NCBI RefSeq assembly: GCF_001485575.1
Contig: NZ_BCNB01000006.1
Coordinates: 2,542,001-2,606,000 of the forward strand
Source of the DNA: Haloarcula sp. CBA1127
Lineage (GTDB): Archaea; Halobacteriota; Halobacteria; Halobacteriales; Haloarculaceae
Reading direction: 5' to 3'
DNA length: 64,000 nucleotides
The notes beneath the pieces are model-generated. The model was given only the letters and a program-made list of their open reading frames with translations, was not told the origin of the DNA and ran no database searches. This document shows positions 17,465 to 25,320 of this stretch, one piece after another. Position numbers and translations under genes: made by a program. Position 1 is the first letter of the stretch; each line of letters opens with the position of its first letter.

Positions 17465-18139
17465 GTGGTTGCCCTCCGTCCGCTGCAGGTCACGCTCGAC
17501 GACGTGTGCTTCTGTCACTGGCCGGTCTCCGAGGCAGCGGTACGAGCGGCAGTTCCCGACTGGCTCACCGTCGAGACGGCCGACGGTGACGCCTGGGTGT
17601 CGGCCGTCGTGGCGACTGTCGACCGCGTCGAGACGTTTGGTATCGAGGTCGCCGGGCCGTCTGAGTTGCTCACGGTTCGGACCTACGTCCGCGGCCCGAC
17701 CGGTCAGCGTGGGGTCTGCGTGCTCGGGCTGTTCGGTGACGACAGGCGGACGGCGACAGCAGTCTCGGAACTGTTTCGCATCACAGTGGGAGATGCCGTC
17801 CCGCGGATGCTCTCAACGGCTGACCGTCGCCGGGTCCTCGACGCTGGCGACCGCCGGTTGTTCGAGTGTCGGTACACGACTGATGGTGAGCCAGTAGCGA
17901 TTCCACCGGACTCGCTGGCTTCCTTCCTCGTCGACCGGCAGCGATACTTCACAACAGGGCGTTTTGGGACACGGCTCGTGGGTAGCGTCGGCCACGACCC
18001 GTGGCGACTCGACCGTGTTGACGCCAGTGTAACCGGCTCTGTACTCGCATTGGTTGACATATCGGCCCGTAACTCGGCCCCACTGATCCATCACAGTCCT
18101 GGCCTCCGCGTTTCGATTGCCCCACCGGTACCGCTTTAG
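17465..18139 (+). CDS. YqjF/DUF2071-type protein, diverged copy 2
   Basis: A 224-residue paralog of the preceding gene. The frame is kept: VTLDDVCFCHWPVSEAAVRAAVPDWLTVETADGDAWVSAVVATV mirrors copy 1, and LLTVRTYVRGPTGQRGVCVLGL replaces LNLRTYVVADGTPGVYFYNL. ESFLVERYRFY is echoed by ASFLVDRQRYF, and HYCAEIPVT by HHSPGLRVS. Identity to copy 1 is low and several conserved polar residues are changed, so the function may have shifted. The start is GTG 17465; no in-frame ATG precedes the homologous region. Tandem duplication followed by divergence is inferred. Confidence 0.75.
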   Translation: MVALRPLQVTLDDVCFCHWPVSEAAVRAAVPDWLTVETADGDAWVSAVVATVDRVETFGIEVAGPSELLTVRTYVRGPTGQRGVCVLGLFGDDRRTATAVSELFRITVGDAVPRMLSTADRRRVLDAGDRRLFECRYTTDGEPVAIPPDSLASFLVDRQRYFTTGRFGTRLVGSVGHDPWRLDRVDASVTGSVLALVDISARNSAPLIHHSPGLRVSIAPPVPL

Positions 18140-18219
18140 CCGGGACCAGCGGGCAACCTAGCTCCCTTGAAATATAAGTATGGACAGACCGTTGGGGGAA
18201 CAAGGACCCTGCCGCCCAT

Positions 18220-19605
18220 ATGACATCTGAAACTAATATACGAACGCTTGTTGTTGACGACAGCGATTTTTTCGCGGAGATGACCGCTGATACGCTCACG
18301 CAACAACACGGCATTGAGTCCGTCGCGGCAAACAGCGCTGCGGAAGCGCTGGAGCGGCTCGACGGGGGCGGGTTCGACTGCGTCGTCAGTGACTACGAAA
18401 TGCCCGAAATGGACGGGCTGGAACTCCTTGAAGAGATCAGAGAGACAAACCCGTCGATCCCGTTCATCCTACTGACCGGGCGTGGAGACGAAGAGACGGC
18501 GAGCGCTGCTATTGCGGCGGGCGTCGCTGATTACCTCCTGAAGCTCGAAGTCGTCGAAGACAAACAGTACGGTCGGCTGGCAAACCGGATCCAAAACGTC
18601 GTTTCGCAGGAACGTACCCGCAAGAAGTTTGAGTCACTTGTTTCGGACTCGCCGGACGGTATCGTCCACCTGACGACGGACGGAACCATCCTTTCAGTGA
18701 ATCCCTCGATGGCACGCAGACTGAGTGCCGACCCTGATGCGCTCGTCGGCCAGAAACTGAGCGCAGTGATGGACAGCGAGGCGGCCAGCCAGCGTCTCGA
18801 AGCCGGGAAAAGCGCGGTCGAAAACGGGACTGCGACACGCTCCGAGGACGCCGTCGGCGGCCGACATTATCACAATCAGTATATCCCCGTCGACAGCCAT
18901 CGCAAGTCAGATACCTTCCAGTTGGTCTCACGCGACATCACTGAACGCGTCGAGCGCCAGCGCGAACTGGAACGCCAGAACGAGCGACTCGAAGAGTTCG
19001 CCAGTGTCGTCAGTCACGACCTGCGGAACCCGCTGAACGTCGCGCAGGGCGCGGTTGACCTGCTCACGGAGCCAGACGATAGCGAGGAGGCCGAACTGGT
19101 CGCCAAGATCGACCGGTCGCTGGACCGGATGGGCTGTATCATCGAGGACGTACTCACGCTGGCAAGACAAGGCCAGACAGTCAGTGATCCACAGGAGACG
19201 GAACTATCGACGCTGGCGTCGACCGCGTGGACCTGGATCGAGGCGGAACAGGCGTCCATGTCGGTCGAATCGAGCACGAAACTCGCCGCCGACAGCGGGC
19301 GCGTGCAGGACCTGCTGGCGAACCTGTTCCGGAACGCCATCGAACACAACGACGGCGACGTCGAAATCGAGGTCGGACTGCTGGAGTCCAACGACGGGTT
19401 CTACATCGCGGACAACGGCGACGGAGTCGAAGGCGACGCTAACGACGTGTTCGAGATGGGCTATTCCTCGACGAAGGACGGAACCGGGTTCGGCCTGGCT
19501 ATCGTCGAACAGGTCGCCGAGGCCCACGGCTGGGAAGTGTCACTGGCCGAGAGCGACAGCGGCGGGGCGCGCTTTGAGGTGTCGGGCGTCGAACTTCACG
19601 ACTGA
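18220..19605 (+). CDS. Hybrid response regulator / PAS / histidine kinase
   Basis: A soluble 461-residue signal protein. The receiver domain (about 5-120) keeps Asp58 in VVSDYEMPEMDG, the acidic pair DDSD and Lys in the YLLKLEVVE loop. A PAS domain spans about 135-240 (LVSDSPDGIVHLTTDGTILSVNPSMARRL). A short helix precedes the H-box VVSHDLRNPLNVAQG with His266. The ATPase domain has NLFRNAIEHND, IADNGDGVEGD and GTGFGLAIVEQ. TATA-like AAATATAAG at about 18171-18179 lies upstream. This is the intact counterpart of the 7564 kinase, whose acceptor at the same position 58 is Asn. Confidence 0.92.
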   Translation: MTSETNIRTLVVDDSDFFAEMTADTLTQQHGIESVAANSAAEALERLDGGGFDCVVSDYEMPEMDGLELLEEIRETNPSIPFILLTGRGDEETASAAIAAGVADYLLKLEVVEDKQYGRLANRIQNVVSQERTRKKFESLVSDSPDGIVHLTTDGTILSVNPSMARRLSADPDALVGQKLSAVMDSEAASQRLEAGKSAVENGTATRSEDAVGGRHYHNQYIPVDSHRKSDTFQLVSRDITERVERQRELERQNERLEEFASVVSHDLRNPLNVAQGAVDLLTEPDDSEEAELVAKIDRSLDRMGCIIEDVLTLARQGQTVSDPQETELSTLASTAWTWIEAEQASMSVESSTKLAADSGRVQDLLANLFRNAIEHNDGDVEIEVGLLESNDGFYIADNGDGVEGDANDVFEMGYSSTKDGTGFGLAIVEQVAEAHGWEVSLAESDSGGARFEVSGVELHD

Positions 19606-19641
19606 GACGGACTTTTTACTGCCGGGTCCCGAGTGGTGGTA

Positions 19642-20436
19642 ATGACAGTTGCGGGGGCTATCATCGACCTGGACGGAACGGTGTACCATGGAGACACGCT
19701 GTTGCCGGGCGCGGCGTCAGCAATCGACGTGTTCAGAGAGCGCGGCCTGGGAATCTGCTTTTTTTCGAACAATCCTATCCACGACGGGAGCGAGTACGTT
19801 GAGCGGTTGCGGGGGCTGGGCGTCGACGCCCGCGAGGGTGAGGCCTGTTCCTCCGGTGTCGTCACCCGCGAGTACCTCAACGGGTCCCATGCGGGTGACG
19901 ACGTGTTCGTCATCGGGAGCGACCCGCTCCGGAGTATGGTCATGGGGACAGAGGCACAACTGGTCGAAGACCCTGCCGAGACTGACGTGTTACTGGCCTC
20001 CTGGACGGACGGCTTCCACTACCACGACATGGTCGACGCGCTCCGGGCCATCGACGAGGAAACCGTCTTCCTCGGGACTGACCCGGACCGGACGTTCCCC
20101 GGCGAAGACGGCGACCCGGTCCCTGGTTCCGGGGCGATAATCAACGCCGTTGCCGGCGTCATCGAGCGGGATCCGGACCGGATACTCGGCAAGCCATCGG
20201 AGATTGCCGTTCAGGCGGCACTGGAACGGCTGGACTGTGCCCCGGCAGAGTGTCTTATCGTCGGTGACCGACTGGAGACAGATATCGCGATGGGCGAGCG
20301 GAACGGGATGACGACTGTTCTCGTCCGGACCGGCGTGTCCAACGAGCGGTCACTGGAACGGAGTGCCGTGACGCCTGACTACGTCATCGACTCGCTGGGG
20401 GACATCGAAGAAGTGCTGGCATCGCTCGGCGAGTGA
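19642..20436 (+). CDS. HAD-superfamily IIA phosphatase (NagD-like)
   Basis: A 264-residue phosphohydrolase. Motif I is DLDGTVYHGD near the N-terminus, motif II is FFSNNP, and motif III/IV is KPSEIAVQAALERL plus VGDRLETDIAMGERNGM. The cap between is the IIA type found in NagD, p-nitrophenyl phosphatases and phosphoglycolate phosphatases; the true substrate is open. GTG codons at 19633 and 19636 are possible starts, but ATG 19642 (MTVAGAIIDLDGT) gives the usual short N-terminus. Confidence 0.92.
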   Translation: MTVAGAIIDLDGTVYHGDTLLPGAASAIDVFRERGLGICFFSNNPIHDGSEYVERLRGLGVDAREGEACSSGVVTREYLNGSHAGDDVFVIGSDPLRSMVMGTEAQLVEDPAETDVLLASWTDGFHYHDMVDALRAIDEETVFLGTDPDRTFPGEDGDPVPGSGAIINAVAGVIERDPDRILGKPSEIAVQAALERLDCAPAECLIVGDRLETDIAMGERNGMTTVLVRTGVSNERSLERSAVTPDYVIDSLGDIEEVLASLGE

Positions 20437-20502
20437 CATAGAGCTGGTAATTCACCTGCGACTTTATTTCGACGGCGACCGTAGCTTTCAGTGGTGTTTC
20501 CA

Positions 20503-21051
20503 ATGGGCAAAGACATTCTCATGATCGCCGGCGATTTCGTCGAGGACTACGAAATAATGGTGCCGTTCCAGGCGCTGCAGATGGTTGGCCACGAGGTCGA
20601 CGCGGTGTGTCCCGACAAAGCGGCCGAAGAGACAGTTAAGACAGCGATACACGACTTCGTCCTGAACGCGACGATGGCCGACGTAAATCCCAGTGACTAC
20701 GACGCACTCGTCGTTCCCGGCGGGCGTGCCCCGGAATATCTCCGGACGTACGACGAGGTGCTGGACGCAGTACAGCACTTCTTCGAGGAGGACAAACCGG
20801 TCGCAGCGCTGTGTCACGGCCCGCAGATTCTCGCCGCCGCCGACGTGCTCGACGGCTACGAGATGACGTCGTACCCGGCCTGTCGCGCCGAGTGTGAGGC
20901 CGCCGGGTGTTCGTGGGTCGACGAAGTGGTCACCGACGGCAACCTCGTCACCGGGCAGGCCTGGCCCGACCATCCCGAGTGGCTCGCACAGTTCATGACG
21001 CTCCTTGGCGACGACGTGTCCCACGGCGAGCCGATTCCCGCTGACGACTGA
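20503..21051 (+). CDS. DJ-1/PfpI family protein
   Basis: A 182-residue class I glutamine amidotransferase-like protein. The nucleophile elbow is VAALCHGPQIL with Cys followed by His, and a conserved acid lies at GDFVEDYE. The YEMTSYPACRAECEAAGCSWVDEVVTDGNLVTGQ segment is the typical PfpI core. Family members act as protein deglycases/glyoxalases, proteases or chaperones; the exact role is not predictable. ATG 20503 matches the family start MGKDILMIAGDFVEDYE, with TATA-like TTTATTTC about 40 bases upstream. Confidence 0.9.
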   Translation: MGKDILMIAGDFVEDYEIMVPFQALQMVGHEVDAVCPDKAAEETVKTAIHDFVLNATMADVNPSDYDALVVPGGRAPEYLRTYDEVLDAVQHFFEEDKPVAALCHGPQILAAADVLDGYEMTSYPACRAECEAAGCSWVDEVVTDGNLVTGQAWPDHPEWLAQFMTLLGDDVSHGEPIPADD

Positions 21052-21066
21052 GGCCATAGAAGTTTG

Positions 21067-21157
21067 GAGGGATTCATAACAAACAAATAACGTGGGCGTT
21101 TCCCTCCGTTGAGGCGGGTGGGAACTGGCATAGTGCACCATTACGTTCGCCCGCCTC
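21067..21157 (+). other. Two consecutive stem-forming repeats downstream of the PfpI gene
   Basis: GGAGGG (21067-21072) can pair with CCCTCC (21102-21107), and GAGGCGGG (21111-21118) with CCCGCCTC (21150-21157), the latter followed by GTTTTA. Loops are long (about 30 bases). This may be a terminator for the PfpI gene or a structured leader; the 183-base gap to the zinc-ribbon gene holds nothing else I recognise apart from that gene's promoter. Confidence 0.3.
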
Positions 21158-21233
21158 GTTTTACAGCGGTCATCGTAACTCTCGACAGGGTAGCACCAGA
21201 TTTGTTACACAGGGGCACAAAACGTCGACTGCA

Positions 21234-21461
21234 ATGCCCTCCAACACTTCACCACAGGACGACGACCGCGGCTGTCCGAAGTGCGGCCACACCGGCACCG
21301 ACGTGGGTAGCATCTCGACCACCGGCGGCGGCCTTTCAAAGATGTTCGACATCCAGACCAACCAGTTTCAGGTCGTCACGTGTACGAACTGCGGCTACTC
21401 GGAACTGTACCGGGACACCGGGTCCGCAGGCAGTGACCTAGCAGACATTTTCCTCGGCTAA
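21234..21461 (+). CDS. Zinc-ribbon protein (DUF2082-like)
   Basis: A 75-residue protein with two CxxC knuckles, CPKCGHTGTDVGSISTTGGGLSKMFDIQTNQFQVVTCTNCGYSELY. This is the pattern of PF09855-type nucleic-acid-binding zinc ribbons. Asn-Gln-Phe between the knuckles and the tail EL-Y are family features. It ends 2 bases before a predicted membrane microprotein. Its function is unknown. Confidence 0.85.
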   Translation: MPSNTSPQDDDRGCPKCGHTGTDVGSISTTGGGLSKMFDIQTNQFQVVTCTNCGYSELYRDTGSAGSDLADIFLG

Positions 21462-21463
21462 CG

Positions 21464-21634
21464 ATGCCTGCCACGACCGGGCTGTTCCTCGTAGTCATGT
21501 TGCTCGCGGTGGCCGCACCGCTGGCCCTGTACGCGCTGGTCCGAAGCGAGCACGATCAACGCGTCGAGACGGACCGTGAGACCGCCGAACGGCTTGCCCG
21601 GCGCGATACGGACGACGAAAGTCGAGTCCGGTGA
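21464..21634 (+). CDS. Single-helix membrane microprotein
   Basis: A 56-residue frame, ATG 21464 to TGA 21632-21634. One hydrophobic helix near residues 6-25 (LFLVVMLLAVAAPLALYALV) is followed by a charged amphipathic tail rich in Arg, Asp and Glu. The start lies 2 bases after the zinc-ribbon stop, so the pair is probably cotranscribed. No homologs recognised. Confidence 0.65.
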   Translation: MPATTGLFLVVMLLAVAAPLALYALVRSEHDQRVETDRETAERLARRDTDDESRVR

Positions 21635-21795
21635 GTACTCCAAGGCTGTCCCATCGAATGGTAGGGGTGAGTTGTTCATACATCGGTACAGCACCGCGAG
21701 GGTCCAGAGCGGCGCAGGCCTCAAATAAACTCAAAACAATGGGAAAGTGTACCGATGTCGAACCTTTTATGAGAATACTCGCACAACGTCCGATC

Positions 21796-22044
21796 ATGGT
21801 TGACAAAGAAGACCTCCGCTCACAGTTCGTTGATGCGTTCGGCGAAGCAGACTACCCGATTTCCAGTCCGATGGACCTCGTTCCGGCACTTCCGGGCGGC
21901 CCGTCGACGAAGTTCGAGTCTGGTGACTTCTCGATGACAGCAATGGAACTGAACACGAAGCTCAACGGGGAGTTCCCATACGACAACGTCGACGCGTTCG
22001 TCGACGACGTCATGGCCTCGCTCGAAGACCAAGACCTCATCTGA
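21796..22044 (+). CDS. MTH865-like family protein
   Basis: An 82-residue acidic protein, MVDKEDLRSQFVDAFGEADYPISSPMDLVPALPGGPSTKFESGDFSMTAMELN. It matches the small archaeal MTH865 family, an EF-hand-like helical fold with unknown function. TATA-like CTTTTATGAG at about 21763-21772 sits roughly 26 bases before ATG 21796, so the message is leaderless and the longer frame from 21631 is not used. Confidence 0.85.
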   Translation: MVDKEDLRSQFVDAFGEADYPISSPMDLVPALPGGPSTKFESGDFSMTAMELNTKLNGEFPYDNVDAFVDDVMASLEDQDLI

Positions 22045-22173
22045 GCGGGCCACACCGGTTCCCGACCGCTTCACCGATTCCGTGCGATAACTCGCGAGAT
22101 TCCCGGGCGGACGAGTCGGTAGCCGTTCCGGCATACCCTTGAGGTTTATCAGGGCAACGTCCCTAATCAGCGT

Positions 22174-22323
22174 ATGGTCGGTTTGCCGGGGATCGAGACG
22201 CTTGTTCGGACGTTCGGACCGTTTCTCATCCCCGCAACGCTGTTCGTTCTGGGTGCCATCGGCTATCTGTTCCTGTGGCTCCTGACCCGGAACCGACGCG
22301 AAACGTACGCTGCCGACGAGTGA
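22174..22323 (+). CDS. Single-helix membrane microprotein
   Basis: A 49-residue frame, ATG 22174 to TGA 22321-22323. It has a short N-terminus, one long hydrophobic stretch (FLIPATLFVLGAIGYLFLWLL) and a basic then acidic tail. TATA-like GTTTATCAG at about 22143-22151 lies some 26 bases upstream, supporting a real leaderless gene. It lies just before the SirR-type regulator; any link is unproven. Confidence 0.6.
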   Translation: MVGLPGIETLVRTFGPFLIPATLFVLGAIGYLFLWLLTRNRRETYAADE

Positions 22324-22383
22324 CAGCGGTCGGCCGAATATGGCCGGCGCGCACAAAGTTGTTGGAATCGCCAATCTTTTGGG

Positions 22384-22397
22384 TTAGATTCGTCTAA
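22384..22397. promoter_or_regulatory. DtxR/SirR-type operator before its own gene
   Basis: TTAGA-TTCG-TCTAA, a perfect 5-base inverted repeat, ends 8 bases before the ATG at 22406. It overlaps the region where transcription should start. An equivalent dyad TTAGA-CTAA-TCTAA lies upstream of the metal ABC importer at 27260-27273. The position fits autorepression by the encoded regulator. Metal-dependent binding is inferred from the DtxR family. Confidence 0.65.
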
Positions 22398-22405
22398 TTT
22401 GGTGT

Positions 22406-23098
22406 ATGTTGAGTGCCAAGATGGAGGATTATCTGAAGGCCATCTATCGCCTTGAGCGGGACGGCGACCCGCCGATTGCTCCGTCTACTATCGCCGAGAT
22501 GCTGGACGTTACGGCACCGACGGTCACCAGTATGGTCGAGAAGCTGGCTGACCGCGGGCTGGTCGAACGGGAGAAGTACAAGGGCGTGCAGACAACGCCG
22601 GAAGGCGAGACGGTGGCGCTGGAGATTATCCGCCACCACCGCCTGCTTGAGACGTTTCTCACCGAGCAGCTGGGGTACGACTGGGCCGAGGTCCACGAGG
22701 AAGCGGAGGTGCTCGAACACCACATCAGCGAGGAGTTCGAGCGCCGGGTCGCGGCTGTCCTCGACGAGCCGGAGTTCGACCCTCACGGGGACCCAATTCC
22801 CAGCGACTCGCTGGACCCCATCGACGACGAGTCCGCGACGGCGCTGTCAGAACACAGTGAAGGGGGGCGACTCGAAGTTGCACGGGTCCGGGACCGTGAT
22901 CCCGACGAACTCACGTATCTCTCCGACGCCGGCATCACGCCGGGGACCGTGTTGACTGTCGAGGAAGTTGCTCCTATCGGGATGGTGACGGTCCAGCTAG
23001 AGAGCGGGTCGTCGGTGTCGCTCCCGGACCACATCGCCGACGCGATTCAGGTCCGCGCACCGGATACGCAGGGCGAAGACGGAGTGAGCCAAGCGTGA
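22406..23098 (+). CDS. sirR: Metal-dependent DtxR/MntR-family regulator, SirR-like
   Basis: A 230-residue metal-sensing repressor. The winged helix is at about 5-65 (MEDYLKAIYRL, then PSTIAEMLDVTAPTVTSMVEKLADRGLVER). The dimerization/metal domain is at about 70-140 with the ligand-type residues EIIRHHRLLETFL and EAEVLEHHISEEFERR. An SH3/FeoA-like tail follows (GTVLTVEEVAPIGMVTVQL...VSLPDHIADAI). In Halobacterium, SirR controls the ZurMA-YcdH manganese/metal ABC system. Here the like-organised ABC operon at 24346-27208 carries a matching operator. The gene overlaps the GDT1-type transporter by 4 bases (GTGA). Confidence 0.9.
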   Translation: MLSAKMEDYLKAIYRLERDGDPPIAPSTIAEMLDVTAPTVTSMVEKLADRGLVEREKYKGVQTTPEGETVALEIIRHHRLLETFLTEQLGYDWAEVHEEAEVLEHHISEEFERRVAAVLDEPEFDPHGDPIPSDSLDPIDDESATALSEHSEGGRLEVARVRDRDPDELTYLSDAGITPGTVLTVEEVAPIGMVTVQLESGSSVSLPDHIADAIQVRAPDTQGEDGVSQA

Positions 23099-23802
23099 GC
23101 GACGCGACGTGGCTGACGGTGGTGGCAATAGCAGCCGGTGCGCAGCTCGCGGTCCTTCCCGGCGAGAAAGTCCAGTTCATCATTGCCGGCCTGTCGACGC
23201 GGTTCAATCCGTTCCTCGTTGTCAGTGCCGCGGGTACTGCCTTCGCCGGCTGGACGGCGCTTGAAATCTGGTTCGGCTCCGCAATCACATCGCTACTACC
23301 CGGTATTGTCCTCGAAAGCCTCACCGCCGGGATGTTCCTGCTGTTCGCGATACTACTGCTCCGTAGTGCCCCGGCAGCCGGCGCAGCGCAACAGGAGCCC
23401 GCGTCCGGCTTCACCACTGACGGCGGACAGCTAGACGTTCGCGTTCCCGTCGTCGACTGGCAAGTGCCGAACAAGCTCGGCGGCTTCCTGCCCATCTTCG
23501 CGATGATGGCCTTCGGCGAGTTCGGCGACAAGACCCAGCTCATTACAATCACGCTCGCCGCCCAATACAGCGCCCACGCCAGCGCTATCTGGACCGGCGA
23601 GATGCTCGCCATCATTCCGGTGAGCCTCGCCAACGCGCTGTTTTTCCACCGGTTCGCTCATCGTTTCAACCTGCGGAAAGCTCACTTCGTCGGCGCAGGG
23701 CTGTTCCTGTTTTTCGCCGCGGACTTCGCCCTGAGCGTGACGATGGGGTTCTCGCTGTGGGAAACGATGATCTCGGGTATCGCGGCACAGATGGGCGCCT
23801 GA
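23095..23802 (+). CDS. TMEM165/GDT1 (UPF0016) family cation transporter
   Basis: A 235-residue membrane protein with about six helices in two repeats. The second repeat keeps the family signature EFGDKTQ (in MMAFGEFGDKTQLITITLAA). The equivalent place in the first repeat reads VLPGEKVQFIIAGLS, so the ExGDK motif there is altered. Family members move Mn2+ or Ca2+, in bacteria as Mn exporters. Translational coupling to a SirR/MntR-type regulator (GTG 23095 inside its stop) makes Mn homeostasis the best guess. A loop of about 40 residues joins the halves. Confidence 0.85.
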   Translation: MSDATWLTVVAIAAGAQLAVLPGEKVQFIIAGLSTRFNPFLVVSAAGTAFAGWTALEIWFGSAITSLLPGIVLESLTAGMFLLFAILLLRSAPAAGAAQQEPASGFTTDGGQLDVRVPVVDWQVPNKLGGFLPIFAMMAFGEFGDKTQLITITLAAQYSAHASAIWTGEMLAIIPVSLANALFFHRFAHRFNLRKAHFVGAGLFLFFAADFALSVTMGFSLWETMISGIAAQMGA

Positions 23803-23868
23803 GCCGGTGTGATATCGGTTGCTGTGTGAGCGACAGAAGACTTTTCCAGAACGGCCGAACAGTTCTGG

Positions 23869-24270
23869 ATGATGCCCTCCAGGCGCACCGTTCTCACAGC
23901 AGGGACACTCTTCGCACTCTCGGGATGTTCAGCGCTCAGTACTGCGAGCGCTCAGCTCGCCGGCGTACGGCTGACGAACACCGGGTCGGTGGCACGTGAG
24001 TTCGAGTTCACGGTCACGGTTGACCGCGAAACGGTGTACGACGAGACACATACCGTCGCGGCTGACGAAGACGGCGCAACCGTGGAACTGGATGATGCGC
24101 TTCCGGACGAGCAAGGGAGGATAACGATAGCGACGGCCATCGCCGGGACCGATATCTCTGAGGAGACGACGTTCGACGATGACAACTGTTACGATGTCAT
24201 TGTCGAGTACACCGGTGACAACGTAGTCCACTGGCAGAGCGGGAGCAGCGACTGTGACGCATTCCAGTGA
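23869..24270 (+). CDS. Secreted lipoprotein-like protein, function unknown
   Basis: A 133-residue protein. The N-terminus MMPSRRTVLTAGTLFALSGCSAL has a twin Arg and a lipobox-like LSGC, so Tat export with a lipid anchor is likely. The mature part has a beta-rich, immunoglobulin-like pattern (GVRLTNTGSVAREFEFTVTVDRETVYDETHTVAADED) and two Cys near the C-terminus that could form a disulfide. The start could be ATG 23869 or 23872. It converges on the ABC permease gene. Confidence 0.75.
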   Translation: MMPSRRTVLTAGTLFALSGCSALSTASAQLAGVRLTNTGSVAREFEFTVTVDRETVYDETHTVAADEDGATVELDDALPDEQGRITIATAIAGTDISEETTFDDDNCYDVIVEYTGDNVVHWQSGSSDCDAFQ

Positions 24271-24323
24271 CTCGCTCATCGGCCAGCGTTTCGTCGCCAG
24301 CCGTGGCTCTCAGTCGCGACCAT

Positions 24324-24341
24324 CGACCTCAGTCGAGGTCG
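24324..24341. terminator. Hairpin between convergent genes
   Basis: CGACCTC-AGTC-GAGGTCG forms a 7-base-pair stem with a 4-base loop, 5 bases from the end of the permease gene (24346) and 53 bases past the lipoprotein gene. It could mark transcript ends for both. There is no adjoining T-run, so this is tentative. Confidence 0.35.
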
Positions 24342-24345
24342 TCGT

Positions 24346-25320
24346 TCAGTCCTGGCTGATAGTGTCGAGTTCCCGCGTCTCATCCGGCGCACCCGTCTGT
24401 TGGACTTTCCCGGCAACCACTGAGAGGACATAGATCCCCACTGCGACGAGAACGATGACGCCGCCGGCTGTCGCACCGGCGTAGTACGAGATACCGATCC
24501 CCAGTACGACGGCGAGTTCGGCCAGTACAATCGAGACCAGCAGCGATTCCGAGAAGCTCCGGGACACCTGCGTCGCGCCGGCGACCGGAACGACCAGCAT
24601 GGCCGCGACGAGGATGACGCCCATGATCTGCATCGCGCCGACGACGACGAGCGCCGTCAGCATCACCATGATCCGGTTGTACCAGGCAACCGGCAGTCCG
24701 GAGACGGCGGCGGCGGTCTCGTCGAACGTGACGTACAGCAACTGGTTGCGGGTGAGCGCGACCGTCCCGACGATGACGCTGAACAGCCCAAGCATGATGA
24801 CCGCGTTCTCGGCGGACACCGTCGAGAGGTTACCAAAGAGGTACTGATTGATACCGACAGCCAGTCCGCCCGCGTTGAGGCTGATGAGGACCGTCCCCAG
24901 CGCGAACCCCGTCGAGAGGACAATCGCCATCGACACGTCGTTGTAGGCGTCGGTCGCCTCGGAGATGAGTTCGATGAGCAACGCCGCGATAACGGCCACG
25001 ACGACGGCGGTGAGATACGGCGAGACGCCCAGTTCGAGGACGGCATTGAGAAACAGCCCGACAGCGACACCAGCGAAGGCCGTGTGGGCGAGTGCGTCCC
25101 CGATGAGGGCGAGCTGGCGGTGGACGAGGAAGGTCCCGATTAACGGCGCGATGACGCCGACGCACAGCCCGACGAGTATCGCCCGGTACATGAATGTGTA
25201 CTCGGGGTTGATGAGTTCCAGTCCGGTCAGATGGTAGAACTGTGTCAGGAGCCAGTACCACGCTTCGAGGACCGGGACGAACGTCTCGTAGACGCCGCCA
25301 GCAGCAAATGCAAGCGTCAT
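24346..25320 (-). CDS. Metal ABC transporter permease (ZnuB/TroC/ZurM family)
   Basis: A 324-residue integral membrane subunit with about eight or nine helices, third gene of a metal importer. Family motifs include RAILVGLCVGVIAPLIGTFLVHRQLALIGDALAHTAFAGVAVGLF near the N-terminus and VGAMQIMGVILVAAMLVVPVAGATQVSRSF, the coupling region. ATG 25320 overlaps the ATPase stop by 4 bases. Probable substrate is Mn2+ or Zn2+; the SirR-type operator upstream of the operon favours Mn/Fe-responsive control. Confidence 0.93.
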   Translation of the reverse strand: MTLAFAAGGVYETFVPVLEAWYWLLTQFYHLTGLELINPEYTFMYRAILVGLCVGVIAPLIGTFLVHRQLALIGDALAHTAFAGVAVGLFLNAVLELGVSPYLTAVVVAVIAALLIELISEATDAYNDVSMAIVLSTGFALGTVLISLNAGGLAVGINQYLFGNLSTVSAENAVIMLGLFSVIVGTVALTRNQLLYVTFDETAAAVSGLPVAWYNRIMVMLTALVVVGAMQIMGVILVAAMLVVPVAGATQVSRSFSESLLVSIVLAELAVVLGIGISYYAGATAGGVIVLVAVGIYVLSVVAGKVQQTGAPDETRELDTISQD

